This document shows, piece by piece, positions 52,001 through 62,800 of a stretch of 64,000 nucleotides of DNA (positions within the stretch are counted from its first letter, which is position 1; every line of letters starts with the position of its first letter). Source of the DNA: Sarcocystis neurona (Eukaryota; Apicomplexa; Conoidasida; Eucoccidiorida; Sarcocystidae); the NCBI GenBank assembly GCA_000727475.1, contig KL647306.1, forward strand, positions 1,375,609-1,439,608, written 5' to 3'. Under the pieces are notes generated by a model. It did no database searches, was not told where the DNA came from, and saw only the letters and a list, made by a program, of their open reading frames with translations. Position numbers and translations under genes: made by a program.

Positions 52001-53940
52001 CGCATGTATCGCAGACCCCTCTAGAGTATATTCACCGCAGCAGAAGTAGCGCGTATCCGCAGCAACGGAGCAGCGACACGGCAGCAACACAGCAGTACCA
52101 CGGCAGCATCTGCAGCAACGGGAAGCCGAGGCCACAGCAGCAGCACTTTCAGTACGAGAAGTGCCCCACAGGCAGCAACGACAGGTGCTCGCGGCAGCGT
52201 CCTAGTGACCGCCGTAGAGGAGGAGTATCTGTCAAAAGCAGCACGACTGGCGGTGGCAGCAGATAGCGGGAAATTTGGGCGCACGTGGAATGCGTGTCTG
52301 GTGCCACCAGGGCAGCACAGCTGCATGCGCATCTCAGACGAGCAGCAGCAATGCCGGCAGCGTTAGCGCTTGGGATGTGAGAGGGAGAGCTGGAGCGGTC
52401 GCGCATGCGCGTGCGCAAGAAGAAATATACCGTCGGGCCGCCTCACAACGCCTTTGCTGCTGGCCCGGTGCTGTGCTCGGCTGCTGTTGCTCCAGCCGCT
52501 GCAGCTGCTGGTAGTGCGCCGCCCTTTTCCTCCCTAAAGATAGCAAAACTTCGCCCTCAAAAATTGCATTTTTCTGTTTTCCCCGTTACCGTGCGTTCGT
52601 CTCTGTCTCTTCCTCGTAGACTCCGTGAACCACCCGACTGCAGCCGGGCTGGTGCTGAGTCTCCGTCGACCACTGCAGTGCGCGCCAGGCGCCTGCAGCA
52701 GCAGTAGCAGCAGCAGCACATGCGCGGTACGCCTACCTACCGCGTAATTCGAGGAGAGGCTGCGTGCTGCTGTTACTGACGAGACATTAGCCGTTGCAAC
52801 GTCAGGAGCTCTTGGGACGCCTGCTGCTGCACCTGCAGGACCTGCTGCTGGTCCTGCTCGTTTTGCTGCTCCTGCTGCGGCCGCCTGTGTTGGGCCGCAG
52901 CTGTCCCAGCTGCTGGCAGTGCTGCGGTTTCTGTCGCTTGTGCTGCTGCTGCACCTCTTCCAGCCCTCTATAACGTTTCCCCACAAACCAATCTGTCGCC
53001 GTAGCAGCAGCAACACGGGTATCGGCAGCGTTTCCAGCAGCGGCAGCAGCAGTCGCGCTCGCAGGACACGTGGCTACTGCTGCCGCTTTCTCGTTCTGGT
53101 GTGTGTTCTGCTGCGGCTGTGCTGCACCTACTGTCAGCCACTGCTGCAGTGCAGTCTGCAGTCGATTTTATTCTGGTGCTGCTGCTGCTGGGAAGGTGCT
53201 TTGCTGCTTCTGCGGTGCTGCCTCTCTGCTGTGCTCGCTGCCGCCTCTTCTTCTCCTCCTCGCCTCTTCGTCTGTCTGCCATCCCCGGCCACCTACGTGT
53301 GTGCGCTTCTACAATCTTCTTGCTGGTCCTCCTACTCCTTCTCTCCCGATCTTTCCACTTTCTCTCTCTCTTCGGCTGCAGTTCATGCGGCAGCGGCAGC
53401 ATACTCTCCTTCTGCAGCAGCAGCGGCAACAGCAGTATCGTCTGGCTACGCAGCAGCAGAAAGGACGTTCTGCCGCCAGCGCCACTGCAGCAGAAGCAGC
53501 AGCAGCACGTCTGCCATCCGTCTGCTGCGGCCAAGCAGCACCGAAGGAGCAGCGAGAAGCCGATAGGGGCCCACAGCGAGAAAAGTGGACAGAGGCAGCA
53601 GATGTGCTGCGTGTACCACTGCAGCAGCAGCGCAGTTGTACGAGCAGCAGAACCGGGAGACGAGCACCAGCAGCATCCTCGTAGCCAACCGCAGGATCTG
53701 CGGCAGGGGCAGCACGCCACTGTTACCGAAGGCCGTGCTGCAGCAGCGTGTGGCGTAGCTGGTAACCCCCGCGCAGGACGGAGGTTGCAGCAGCAGCAGC
53801 AGCAACGCGAACGTCCTTCGGTGCGCCCCACTGCAAATATGTCCGCGTGATGATACGTACATCCACGTGTTTGATACGTTGTCCCCGCATGCAGGAATAT
53901 ACGTCCGTTCTAGTTGTCGGAGACAAAGTGGTGTATAAAC
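49061..53940. other. Repeat-rich interval without a recognised gene
   Basis: The interval holds (TA)n at about 49634-49653 and 50067-50085, CTG/CAG clusters at 50270-50540, 51830-51990, 52040-52160, 52680-52920, 53100-53230 and 53390-53820, and an imperfect ACT/TACTGC trinucleotide tract at 51565-51645. Long frames on both strands (for example 50732-51256 +, 52968-53831 -, 53101-53850 +) are explained by stop-free triplet repeats. Short stretches outside the triplets give no family signature. Confidence 0.5.
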
Positions 53941-54240
53941 TCTAAACACAGGCACCGGCAGCAGGAAGCAGCAGCAGGAGGAGGCAGCAGCAGCAGCAGG
54001 AGGCAGCAGCAGTAGCAGGAAGCAACAGCAGCAGAAGGCACCAGCGGCAGGAAGCAATAGCAGGGGGGGGCAGCAGCAAGAGGAGGCGCAGCAGCAGGAG
54101 GAGGCCCAGCAGCGACAGGAGGCCCAGCAGGAGCAGGAGGCGCAGCAGCAGGAGGCCCAGCAGCGACAGGAGGCCCAGCAGGAGCAGGAGGCCCAGCAGC
54201 AGGAGAGGTCCAGCAGCAGGAGAGGCCCTGCAGCGACAGG
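53941..54240. repeat. CAG/GAG-rich tandem array ending in an assembly gap, 51-bp unit
   Basis: A 51-bp unit starting GAGGCCCAGCAGCGACAG recurs at 54101 and 54152. On the plus strand it reads EAQQRQEAQQEQEAQQQ (17 aa). The array runs directly into the N gap and similar sequence resumes after it. Confidence 0.85.
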
Positions 54241-54708
54241 NNNNNNNNNNNNNNNNNNNNNNNNNNNNNNNNNNNNNNNNNNNNNNNNNNNNNNNNNNNN
54301 NNNNNNNNNNNNNNNNNNNNNNNNNNNNNNNNNNNNNNNNNNNNNNNNNNNNNNNNNNNNNNNNNNNNNNNNNNNNNNNNNNNNNNNNNNNNNNNNNNNN
54401 NNNNNNNNNNNNNNNNNNNNNNNNNNNNNNNNNNNNNNNNNNNNNNNNNNNNNNNNNNNNNNNNNNNNNNNNNNNNNNNNNNNNNNNNNNNNNNNNNNNN
54501 NNNNNNNNNNNNNNNNNNNNNNNNNNNNNNNNNNNNNNNNNNNNNNNNNNNNNNNNNNNNNNNNNNNNNNNNNNNNNNNNNNNNNNNNNNNNNNNNNNNN
54601 NNNNNNNNNNNNNNNNNNNNNNNNNNNNNNNNNNNNNNNNNNNNNNNNNNNNNNNNNNNNNNNNNNNNNNNNNNNNNNNNNNNNNNNNNNNNNNNNNNNN
54701 NNNNNNNN
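54241..54708. other. Assembly gap (468 N)
   Basis: The sequence is entirely N. It is bounded by the same AGGAGGCCCAGCAG-type repeats on both sides, so it is probably an uncloned or collapsed part of that tandem array. The true length is unknown, and frames that cross it are meaningless. Confidence 0.99.
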
Positions 54709-54790
54709 ACAGGAGGCCCAGCAGCAGCAGGAGGGCGCAGCAGCAGCAGGAGGGCGCAGCAGCAGCAGGACGCGCAGCAGCGGTAGATCT
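54709..54790. repeat. Right flank of the gapped array
   Basis: GGCGCAGCAGCAGCAGGAGG-type units continue for about 80 bp after the gap before dissolving into unique sequence. Confidence 0.8.
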
Positions 54791-56460
54791 CACTGCTACG
54801 ACGCCTGCTACAAGTGGAGGCGCCAGCTGCGGCGGCAGAGGAAGTCCATACGCAGAGAAGAGGAGACGCGGACGAGAGGAAGACAAAGTGCATCTCGCCG
54901 TTGAACATACGGCAGCAGCACCACCAACCGCGAGGCTTCAGCCCAGCAGTTGAAGAAGAGCAGCAACGGGACGACGGCGCCGTTGTTACCTGCAGCAGTA
55001 GCAGCAGCAAGAGCGGCACGAGGAGGCCGTAACAGACACTCTCCTTATAGGACTGCAACAGCAACAGCAACACCAGCAACAGCAGCAAGCGCACAACAGC
55101 AGTCGAATATCGTTGAACAGCCTAGCAGCCGTTCAGGCGCTGGCCGAAGGAGTTCCGCGCAGAAGAAGTTGACTTTTCTCACCTGCCCGTCACCTGCACT
55201 TCGGGCTGTCTCTTCCCGAACGTCTCTCTCTCACGGGTACTTTCGACCGTCCACATGTCACCGCTGCCATGCTTCCGTTGTCCACAGCATATTATTGATA
55301 TCTTCTACCTTAGTTGTCCTATCTATCTATTCATCATCTACGTATACAGGTTCATATACAATACTTTACTTGTTAATACGTTTATATATATATGTGGTAC
55401 GTCACTTCTTCATCTGGCTGTCTTCCTGTCTCTACGTATATATGTGTCCACTCCCATGAGATCTACTCGTATATACGAATAAATGCACACACACAGTACC
55501 TTATTTGTCTATACATTCATATATATATGTGTCCTGCTTTACATCTTTGTGATATATGTGTGTATATGTATAAAGGCGTACGCATATACAGGGGTGGTCT
55601 ATTCATATACATCGTTGCATGCGTGGCGACCTTGTGCGGTGTCCAGCCGTGTCTGTGCTGCCTGCCATCACATGCCTGTCTGGCAGTCTGTGAGTCTACT
55701 ACTATATATTTATATATGTATATATATATTTACTGTAGGCACACGTCCTGCGCGTGCCATACGTAGACGTCTGTATTCCTATATGTATACATGTCTGTGT
55801 CTACGTGTATATATGCGTGTGTAGGTGTATACACATATGTAGATGTGTGTGTATGTACATACACATATGTATATACGTGTAAATATATATATATATATAT
55901 ATGTATATCCATGGATGTGTATATACGTACATGTGTGTACATATATATACATATGTGCTTGTGTACATATATATATATGTATATAGGGGCGCCTGTATGT
56001 AGAAATGCATGCGTCGACGTAGGTTGTAAGTATATATCCTAATACACGCATGCATGGACCTCTGCATATTTATGGTTGATATATGTTGACGTGTGCGTGT
56101 ATGAGTTGCGTTTTTTTACAGCCTTATGAAAGACGGGAGTAGGAGGTGGGCCGCTAAAAAACAGAGACGGGGAGACAGGGGAGACGCCTGGCTAGCGCAG
56201 AAAAATGCAGAGAAGACAATCTGCCAGTGGCCTTGGTATATAGGCGCGCGCGCGTGAGCCTGTAGCAGCAGGAGAGGTGCAGCATGCTGCGGCGGCACTA
56301 TCCTTTATAGTCTGCTGCAGCTGCTGGTGTTTCTTCTCCTTTAGCTTCGTCTTCCCCGTCCTTTTCTTGATCCTGCTTTGCGTCCGCCCCACCGATAGGG
56401 CAGCCGGTGCAGATCCCCTCTCGAAGCGGTAGCCCCAGCAAAGGCGTCGCAAAGCTTCGC
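54791..56460. other. Non-genic interval with TA/TG microsatellites
   Basis: CAG/ACA triplets to about 55110 give way to TATATG/TGTATA-rich sequence (about 55320-56040), including (TA)n at about 55885-55901. No gene is recognised. Confidence 0.5.
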
Positions 56461-56462
56461 AC

Positions 56463-56896
56463 GTGCGGCAGCAGGAAGCCCGACGGCAGAAGGAGAAGGA
56501 GCCGCTGCGGCAGACAAGGCAGCAGCAGCAGGCAGAGAAGCAGCAGCAGGCAAAGCACCTGCAGCGGCAGCAGGCAAAGAACCTGCAGCGGCGGCAGGCA
56601 AAGAACCTGCAGCGGCGGCAGGCAAAGAACCTGCAGCGGCGGCAGGCAAAGAACCTGCAGCGGCTGCAGCAGGCAACGAACGAGCAGCAGCAGCAGCGGA
56701 CAAAGCAGCGTGAGCGGCAGTGGCAGGCGAACAAGAAGCAGCAGCAGTAGGAGAAGCGACAGCGGCGGGAACGGGAGAGGCGGGAGGGGGAGAACGTGTT
56801 GCAGCAGGAGTGGCAGCATCACCAGCAGCAGCATCAACAAGTGATGCAGCAATAGCAGCAAGTGATGCAGCAGCAGCAGCAACGGTGTGAAGAGGG
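56463..56896 (+). pseudogene. Gln/Arg/Lys-rich frame with 24-bp repeats, broken by two TAG codons
   Basis: An open plus-strand frame (56463-56750) is rich in Gln, Arg, Lys and Glu and contains four to five LQRRQAKN units (24-bp period, about 56565-56660). It is stopped by TAG at 56748-56750. The same frame resumes with the same composition (EKRQRRERERREGENVLQQE), hits TAG at 56853-56855, and resumes again (QQVMQQQQQRCEEGW). Each TAG is one transition from CAG, the Gln codon. It may be a decayed coding segment, an intron or UTR rich in CAG, or the upstream part of the large protein that follows. The minus-strand frames (VLCLPPLQ, GSLPAAAA) are complements of the same repeat. Confidence 0.4.
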
Positions 56897-59800
56897 ATGG
56901 GGGGGGCTGCTGAAGAGCCGCGCTTTCTTGAAGAAGAGGAGGAAGGCATTGTCGTTGGTTGCTCTGCTGCTGACGCTGCAGAGCTGCGCTGCAGCAGAGG
57001 CAGCAACAAAGGCGCACTTGCGTCTTGTTCTCCTGCCTTCAACAAGCAGCTGCAGCAGCAGGTGAAGCGACTGCGGGTGCCCCTGCTGCTGGTGCGTACC
57101 GACGCAGTGCATCGCCTGCTGCTTTTGGCGCTAGGGCAGCAGCAGCAGCAGCCGTCCGCAACAGCAGCAGCAGCTCAGCAGCACGTTCGCGTTGTTGTCT
57201 CACTCCTGCTGGAAACGCTGCTCTCGCCTGCTGCCGCCCCCGCTGCTGCAAGCGTCTCCCCTGCCGCCGTTGCTGCCGCACCGTTCACGCGCGGTGTACG
57301 TACACCACAAGAACAGGAAGAGGCAGACGCCCACCACCTGCCGCTTCTCTTCGGGCCGAGCAGACCGGACTACCTTCAGCAGGCAGCGTACCTTCCTCTT
57401 CGTCCCTCTGCTGCTGCTACTTCGTCGTCCTCTGCTGCTGCTGCTGATTTGCCGCTTGCTGCTGCTCTGCAGCGGCCTGAAGGCGGCTGGTGCCCGGCTG
57501 AGGATACGTCAATGAGACGTGCGGCGCTGCAGGCGCTGCTGAAACTCGTCGAAGAAAATCTGCTGGACCTCACTTCTGTAGTCAACGAAATTCTTGCTGC
57601 GACTGCTGCTGCTACGACTGCTGCTGCTGCGACTGCTGGGGCCGCTGCTGGAGCCGCTCCTAGGGCGGCCGCTTACGCAGGCGTTGCACCAGCAGGCTGC
57701 TGCAGCAGTGGCTCCGGTGGAGCAGCAGCGGCCGCACGTGCGGCTCCTTCGTTTCCTGCGGGCCTGGAGCGCATGCTGTTTCAGGAACTGCTGAAACTTG
57801 CCCTGCGTGGGAAGCTCGCGTCTGCAGCCGTCAGTCAGCAGCAGCAGCAGCAGCAACGCTCTCAGCAGCAGCACAAACATGGACAGCCGCAGCAGCCAGG
57901 ACGGCGAGGAAAGAAGGGGGGACAGAGCGTAGGTGAAACGGCTGCTATCTTGCCAGCGTCTGCTGCAGGTGCACCTGCTGCTGGTGCTGCTGAAGGTGAA
58001 TCCGGTGCTGCGGGACCGTCAGCTGCCGCTTTAAAAGCGTCTGCTGTTGCTGTTGCTGCGGTCCTGAGGCGGTTTCTGGCCCTGCAGCCAGCAGCAGCAG
58101 CTGGGGCGCTGGAAGCCTGCTGCGACGAGATCTTGGCTTCTGTCTGCTGCTGCTTACCTGCTGCTAGCCTAGCAAGCAGCAGCAGCAGCAAAAGTGAAGA
58201 GTTCGCAGCAGCGGCAGCAGCATTCCCTGCCTGCCGTCCTCTTGCTTCACGGCAGGAGCAGCGGGAACAACCGCTGCGGCAGCCGGCCCGTTACCCGCAG
58301 GTACTGCGTGAACAGGAGCAGCAACACCCGCTGCAGCGGTCTGAGCAGCGGCAACTCAGCGGGGAGCAGGAGACGCACCACCTCCGGGAGGCCTCGCAGC
58401 TGCAGCAGTTGCTACGCGACCAGCAGCAGCAACAGCAGCCGGAGCTGCTGCACGAGCAGCAACGGCAGTTTTATATGCAGCAGCAGGGAATAAGCAGACG
58501 ACAGACGGAGTTGGTGTTACTACCGTTGCTTCGGACAGTATTGCATGCGTGCCGCTCCCCGTCGGCGACTGCTTGCTGTGGGGTTGCTGCTGCAGTGCGA
58601 CGTCTTCTGGAAACTGCTGCTGCTGCTCGCCGCAGTGAAAAAATCCGACTGTCGTGGCTGCAGAAGCAGCGGCAGCTGCAACAACAGCAGCAGCAGCTGC
58701 AACAACAGCAGCAGCAGTTGGAGAAACTGTGGCACCAGCAGCGGGAAGTGCCGAGGACTCTGCGAGACGAGACAAGCTGCACCAGCAGCAGCAATGTAAA
58801 CGGCAACGACGCTCCCCGCCCCAACGGCAGCAGCGATAGCAACAGCCATATGTGGAGTGATTGTAGCAGTGTCGAGCACAAGAGCACTACGAATGACGGC
58901 ACACAGAGGGGCAGCAGCAGCGGGGACGGTGGCGTCTCATGGGGTGCTGGTGGCAGGAGCAGCATGAAGAAGAAGGAGAGGACTGCGTCTAGCGTAGGCT
59001 TGCTGCTGCTGGAATTCTCTTTCGAACAACTGCAGCACGTCCAAGATATATGCGGCTTCTTGAGCTGCTGGGATGCGGGTTTCGCAGCTGTGAGTTGCGC
59101 CGCAGGTGCTTCTTTGCGGTGTCGTTACACCGCAGCGGTGCGCGGTGGAGCAGAAGCAACAGCAGCACAGGTTGCAGCAACAGCAGCTCTACGGGATGAC
59201 GCACACCTTCCGGAAACGCCTTCTGGGGCTGCAGCGGCGCCGGCTGTTGCAGCGTCAGCACCAGCAGCAAGAGAAGAGGTGGTGCTACAGGAGGAGGAGG
59301 ACGAGGAGAAAGCAGAAGTCGTGTGTCTGCAGCACCTGCAGCAGCAGCTTCTGCTGTCGCTGCTTTGGCGGACATGCAGACAGCGACAGGCGGGCGCGGA
59401 TGCGCTGCTGCTGCTGCACCGGCTACTGCGGTGGCTGCAAACTGCAGCCGTCGCGCAGCACCTCTTCTTCGTGCAGCAGCAGCACCCGCGGCAGCACCAG
59501 CCAATGCAGCAGCAGCACGTGCGAATGTCGAGACAAGCAGCAACAGCAGCAGCAGAAACGGCGGAAGGCAGATGGCTATGGCTGTTACGGATTTGCTGTT
59601 CCTCTGTGGGGTGGCTACTTTGGCAGGCCCCTCCGGAGGATGAACTGGTGCCTCTGCTGCATGCTGCGCGTGCTTTAACGCATTTTCTCGACTGTTCGCA
59701 GCTCAGCAGCAGCCACAGCAGCAGCAGCAGGAGCAATGGCAGCAGTAGCAGCAGCAGCCGCAGCGGCAGCTGGGACAGCAGCAGTGACAGGACCGTCTGC

Positions 59801-62800
59801 AACGACGTTGTCGACAGCAGCTGCAGCAACAGCGAGAGCAACAGCAGCGGCAGCAGGGACAGATGTGGGGCTCCTGCCTCGAGCCTTGAGAAGCAGAGCA
59901 GCAGGAGCAGCAGATGTGGGCGCTGCCCCAGCAGCAGCAATGCGGAGGAGGTGGCTGCTGCTGTTAGTAGACTTTGTTTGTTCTCGTCTTATTTGCTGCT
60001 GCTGCTCCCCCTGTGGACCCAGGAGCAGACGCTTCCGGCTTCCTCCCCGTTGCTTGCTGAATGTGCTGCTGCTACTCACACTGTCGCTGCTGCCGCCCGT
60101 CGCCTGCTGCAGGCCGTTATTCGCTGCTCCGCTGCTGCTGCTGCTGCTGCGTCTGCCGCAGCTGCTGCTGGTGCTGCTGCTAGTGGTGGTGCTGCTAGTT
60201 ACTCACAGGAAGCGTCTGCCGCTATTGCTGATGCAGCATTATCTTCGGCGAGTGCTGGTGTGGCTCCTGTTCGGCCCGACGCTTCTTGCTGTTTTTCGTC
60301 CAAGGTTGCTGATGCTGGTGCTCCTGCCGCGAGTCGCGCTGTGTCCACAAGTGTTGGTGCTGCTGCAGCAGCAGCAGCAAGAGCCTGGTTGCTGGGGATG
60401 CCGGCCGCGGTGACGCACAGCACTGCAGGAGCAGCAGAGCAGCAGCCGCAGCTGCTGCCGTGGATCTGTCTTTCGCTGTGGAGCTTCGGGACTCTCGATC
60501 TTCCCTTGGCGCATGCGCTGCTGCTGGCTCATGGTGGCAGGAGGAGCAGCAGCGGGACTTGTAGAAGCAGCAGCCCCCAGACTAACATCAGCAACCGCAG
60601 GAGCGCACGTTCGCTAATTGAGCAGCAGCAAGTGTTGAAGCAGCAGGACAGCTACGTCAAGCAGCAGGAGCAGGAGCGGGAACAGCAGCAGCAGGAAAGG
60701 GAAGAACAGCGACGGCGAGAGCAGCAGCAACAGGAGAGGCAGCAGCAGGAGAAGGAAGAACTGCAAGAGCCGCCTTCGGCTGCAGGAGCGAGAATCTTGA
60801 TACCTGTGCGAGGGCAAGCCTGGGGAAGCGCGGCAGCAGAATGCCGCGCAGCAGCAGCAGCAGCGATCTCGTGGGTGTCGCCAACAGCAGTGTCTCCACT
60901 GTTGGCGGCAGACGGCTTTCTTTCGTTGCAGCTGGCGTTGCTGCTTCTGTCTGAGCTGCCGCAGCAGAGAGTCCAGGGGTGCAAAGCTTTGCTGCAGCTG
61001 CTTGCTGCTCAGCCGCTCGAGGCGCAGCGACTTCTTCCGGCTCTTCACTTTGCTGCTACTCATCTGCCAGTCTTGCCATTGCATCTGCTGCTGCTTCGCC
61101 AGCGCCTGCCGCTGCTGCAGATGCCACCCGCCGGGCAGCAGCTGCTGCAGGAGCACCAACAGCGAAAGCGCCTCTTCGACGGGCAGCAGAAGCAGCAGCA
61201 GCGGCTGGAGGGGGAGTTAAAGAGTGCGGTGAAGACGCGGCAGCAGGAAATTACGGAACGGATAGAAGGGAAGCGCGGGCCGGAGGAGAAGGAGCAGCAG
61301 CCGCAGACGGCATCGCAGCAAGAACGCATAGGGACTGCATGTTACGGAGGGGAGGGGCAGGAAGAGAAATGCCGCCGAGAGGATTTGCTGCTGGAAGCGC
61401 AGCTGCTGCGCTTCTGCGGCGCATGTACACAGTCCGTCGCAGCGACTGCTGGGGCAGACGGGAAATCGGGAAGAAGAGCAGCTGGAGCAGCAGGGTCGGC
61501 AGGAAAAGACGGCCCAGCAGGAAGAGGAGCAGCAGCAGCGGGCTTAGGGAGAGCAGCAGCAGAAGCAGAAGCGGCACGAGGAGGCACGACAGCAGGGAGA
61601 GCAGGAGCAGGGGAGAGACCTACAAGAAGAACAGCAGCAGCAGCAGAAGCAGGAGAAGAAGGGGATGCAGCAGTTGTTGCTGCGGTGGGACAGTCCGCAG
61701 AGACTGCAGCAACAGCAGGAGCTATGAGGGACGCCGCCGCTGAAGTGGAGAAAGTGCTGCAGCACGGGAGACAACAGCAGTTCCTCCTTTTTCTGGTGCA
61801 TGCGGAAACTATCGCTGCGCTGCCGCCGACCAAGCTGCTGCTGCCCCCTGTGTACCGGGCGCTGCTCAGTTTGACCGGCTACGATTTCTCTGCAGAAGAC
61901 GGCGCAGCAGCGCTTCGTTCCCCAGCAGCAGCAGCAGCCGGAGGAGCAGGAGCAGCAGCCGCAGAGGAACTGCAGACAGCAGCAACAGGAACTTCGTCTG
62001 TGCGCTCAGCAGCAACAGCAGCAACGACGTCACCGGCAAGTTCGTACCCTGTAGCAGCAGCAACAGCAGCAGCAGGAAGACTTCTTTCCCACTCCTCTCC
62101 TCCGGCTTCTTCCTCTTCTTTCCCTTCCCTGTCTTCTTCGTGTTCCTGGTTGCCAGGCGGAGCAGAAGCAGCAGCGGTGCTGCCTGGCGCTGCTGTTGCA
62201 GCAGCAGCAGCAGCAGAGGACGATGTCTGGAGTGGGTGCCCGCTGCTCTGCACCACCGTCCGCCGGTGTGGGGCGGCGGGGGTGATGCTGCGTGCGGTCG
62301 TCTTGAACCATCTCCTCGCGCGTTTGTTCTCGTTAGGCGACCTGCCAGCAGCGAAGGCCTTCGTGCCTGCAGCATCAGCAGCAGTTTCTCCGTCGGCATC
62401 TTTGCGACCTCAGCAGCAGCTGCAGCAGATGATCCCTACGTTTTGCTATTTTCTCTCGCGCTCACTTCGCAGCGCAGCAACAGGAGCAGCAGGCACCGCA
62501 GCAGGACCTCCAGCAGCACCGCGTCTGCACACGGCAGCGGCAGCAGGCGTCGGAGAAGGGGACGCAGCAACCGCGGTGCCCGCAGCAGTTGCGGAAACGC
62601 TGCTCCTGGGGTTGCGTGATATCTGCCGTAGCAGCATGCGTGCGAGCACAGCAACAGCAGATTCTCAAGAAGACGAAGACAGCAGCAGCAGTTGGTGCTG
62701 CAGCCGCGCTGCTGCGGAACTGCTGCTGCAGGTGCTTCCTGAGGAAGTGCTGCACGCGGCACTGGCACACGACGTCGCAGCCGTGCGAGCTGCTGCGCTG

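Noticed and set aside
53910..55094. 394- and 314-codon minus-strand frames across the gap
   Set aside because: They are held open by Ns and by a tandem CAG/GAG array and have no evidential value.
56298..57045. Minus-strand Leu/Pro- and Ala/Pro-rich frames with VLCLPPLQ or GSLPAAAA repeats
   Set aside because: They are the complement of the LQRRQAKN 24-bp repeat. The plus frame has more protein-like charged composition.
58356..59940. Several 110-271-codon minus-strand frames
   Set aside because: They are antisense shadows of the giant plus-strand gene, caused by stop-free triplet repeats on both strands.
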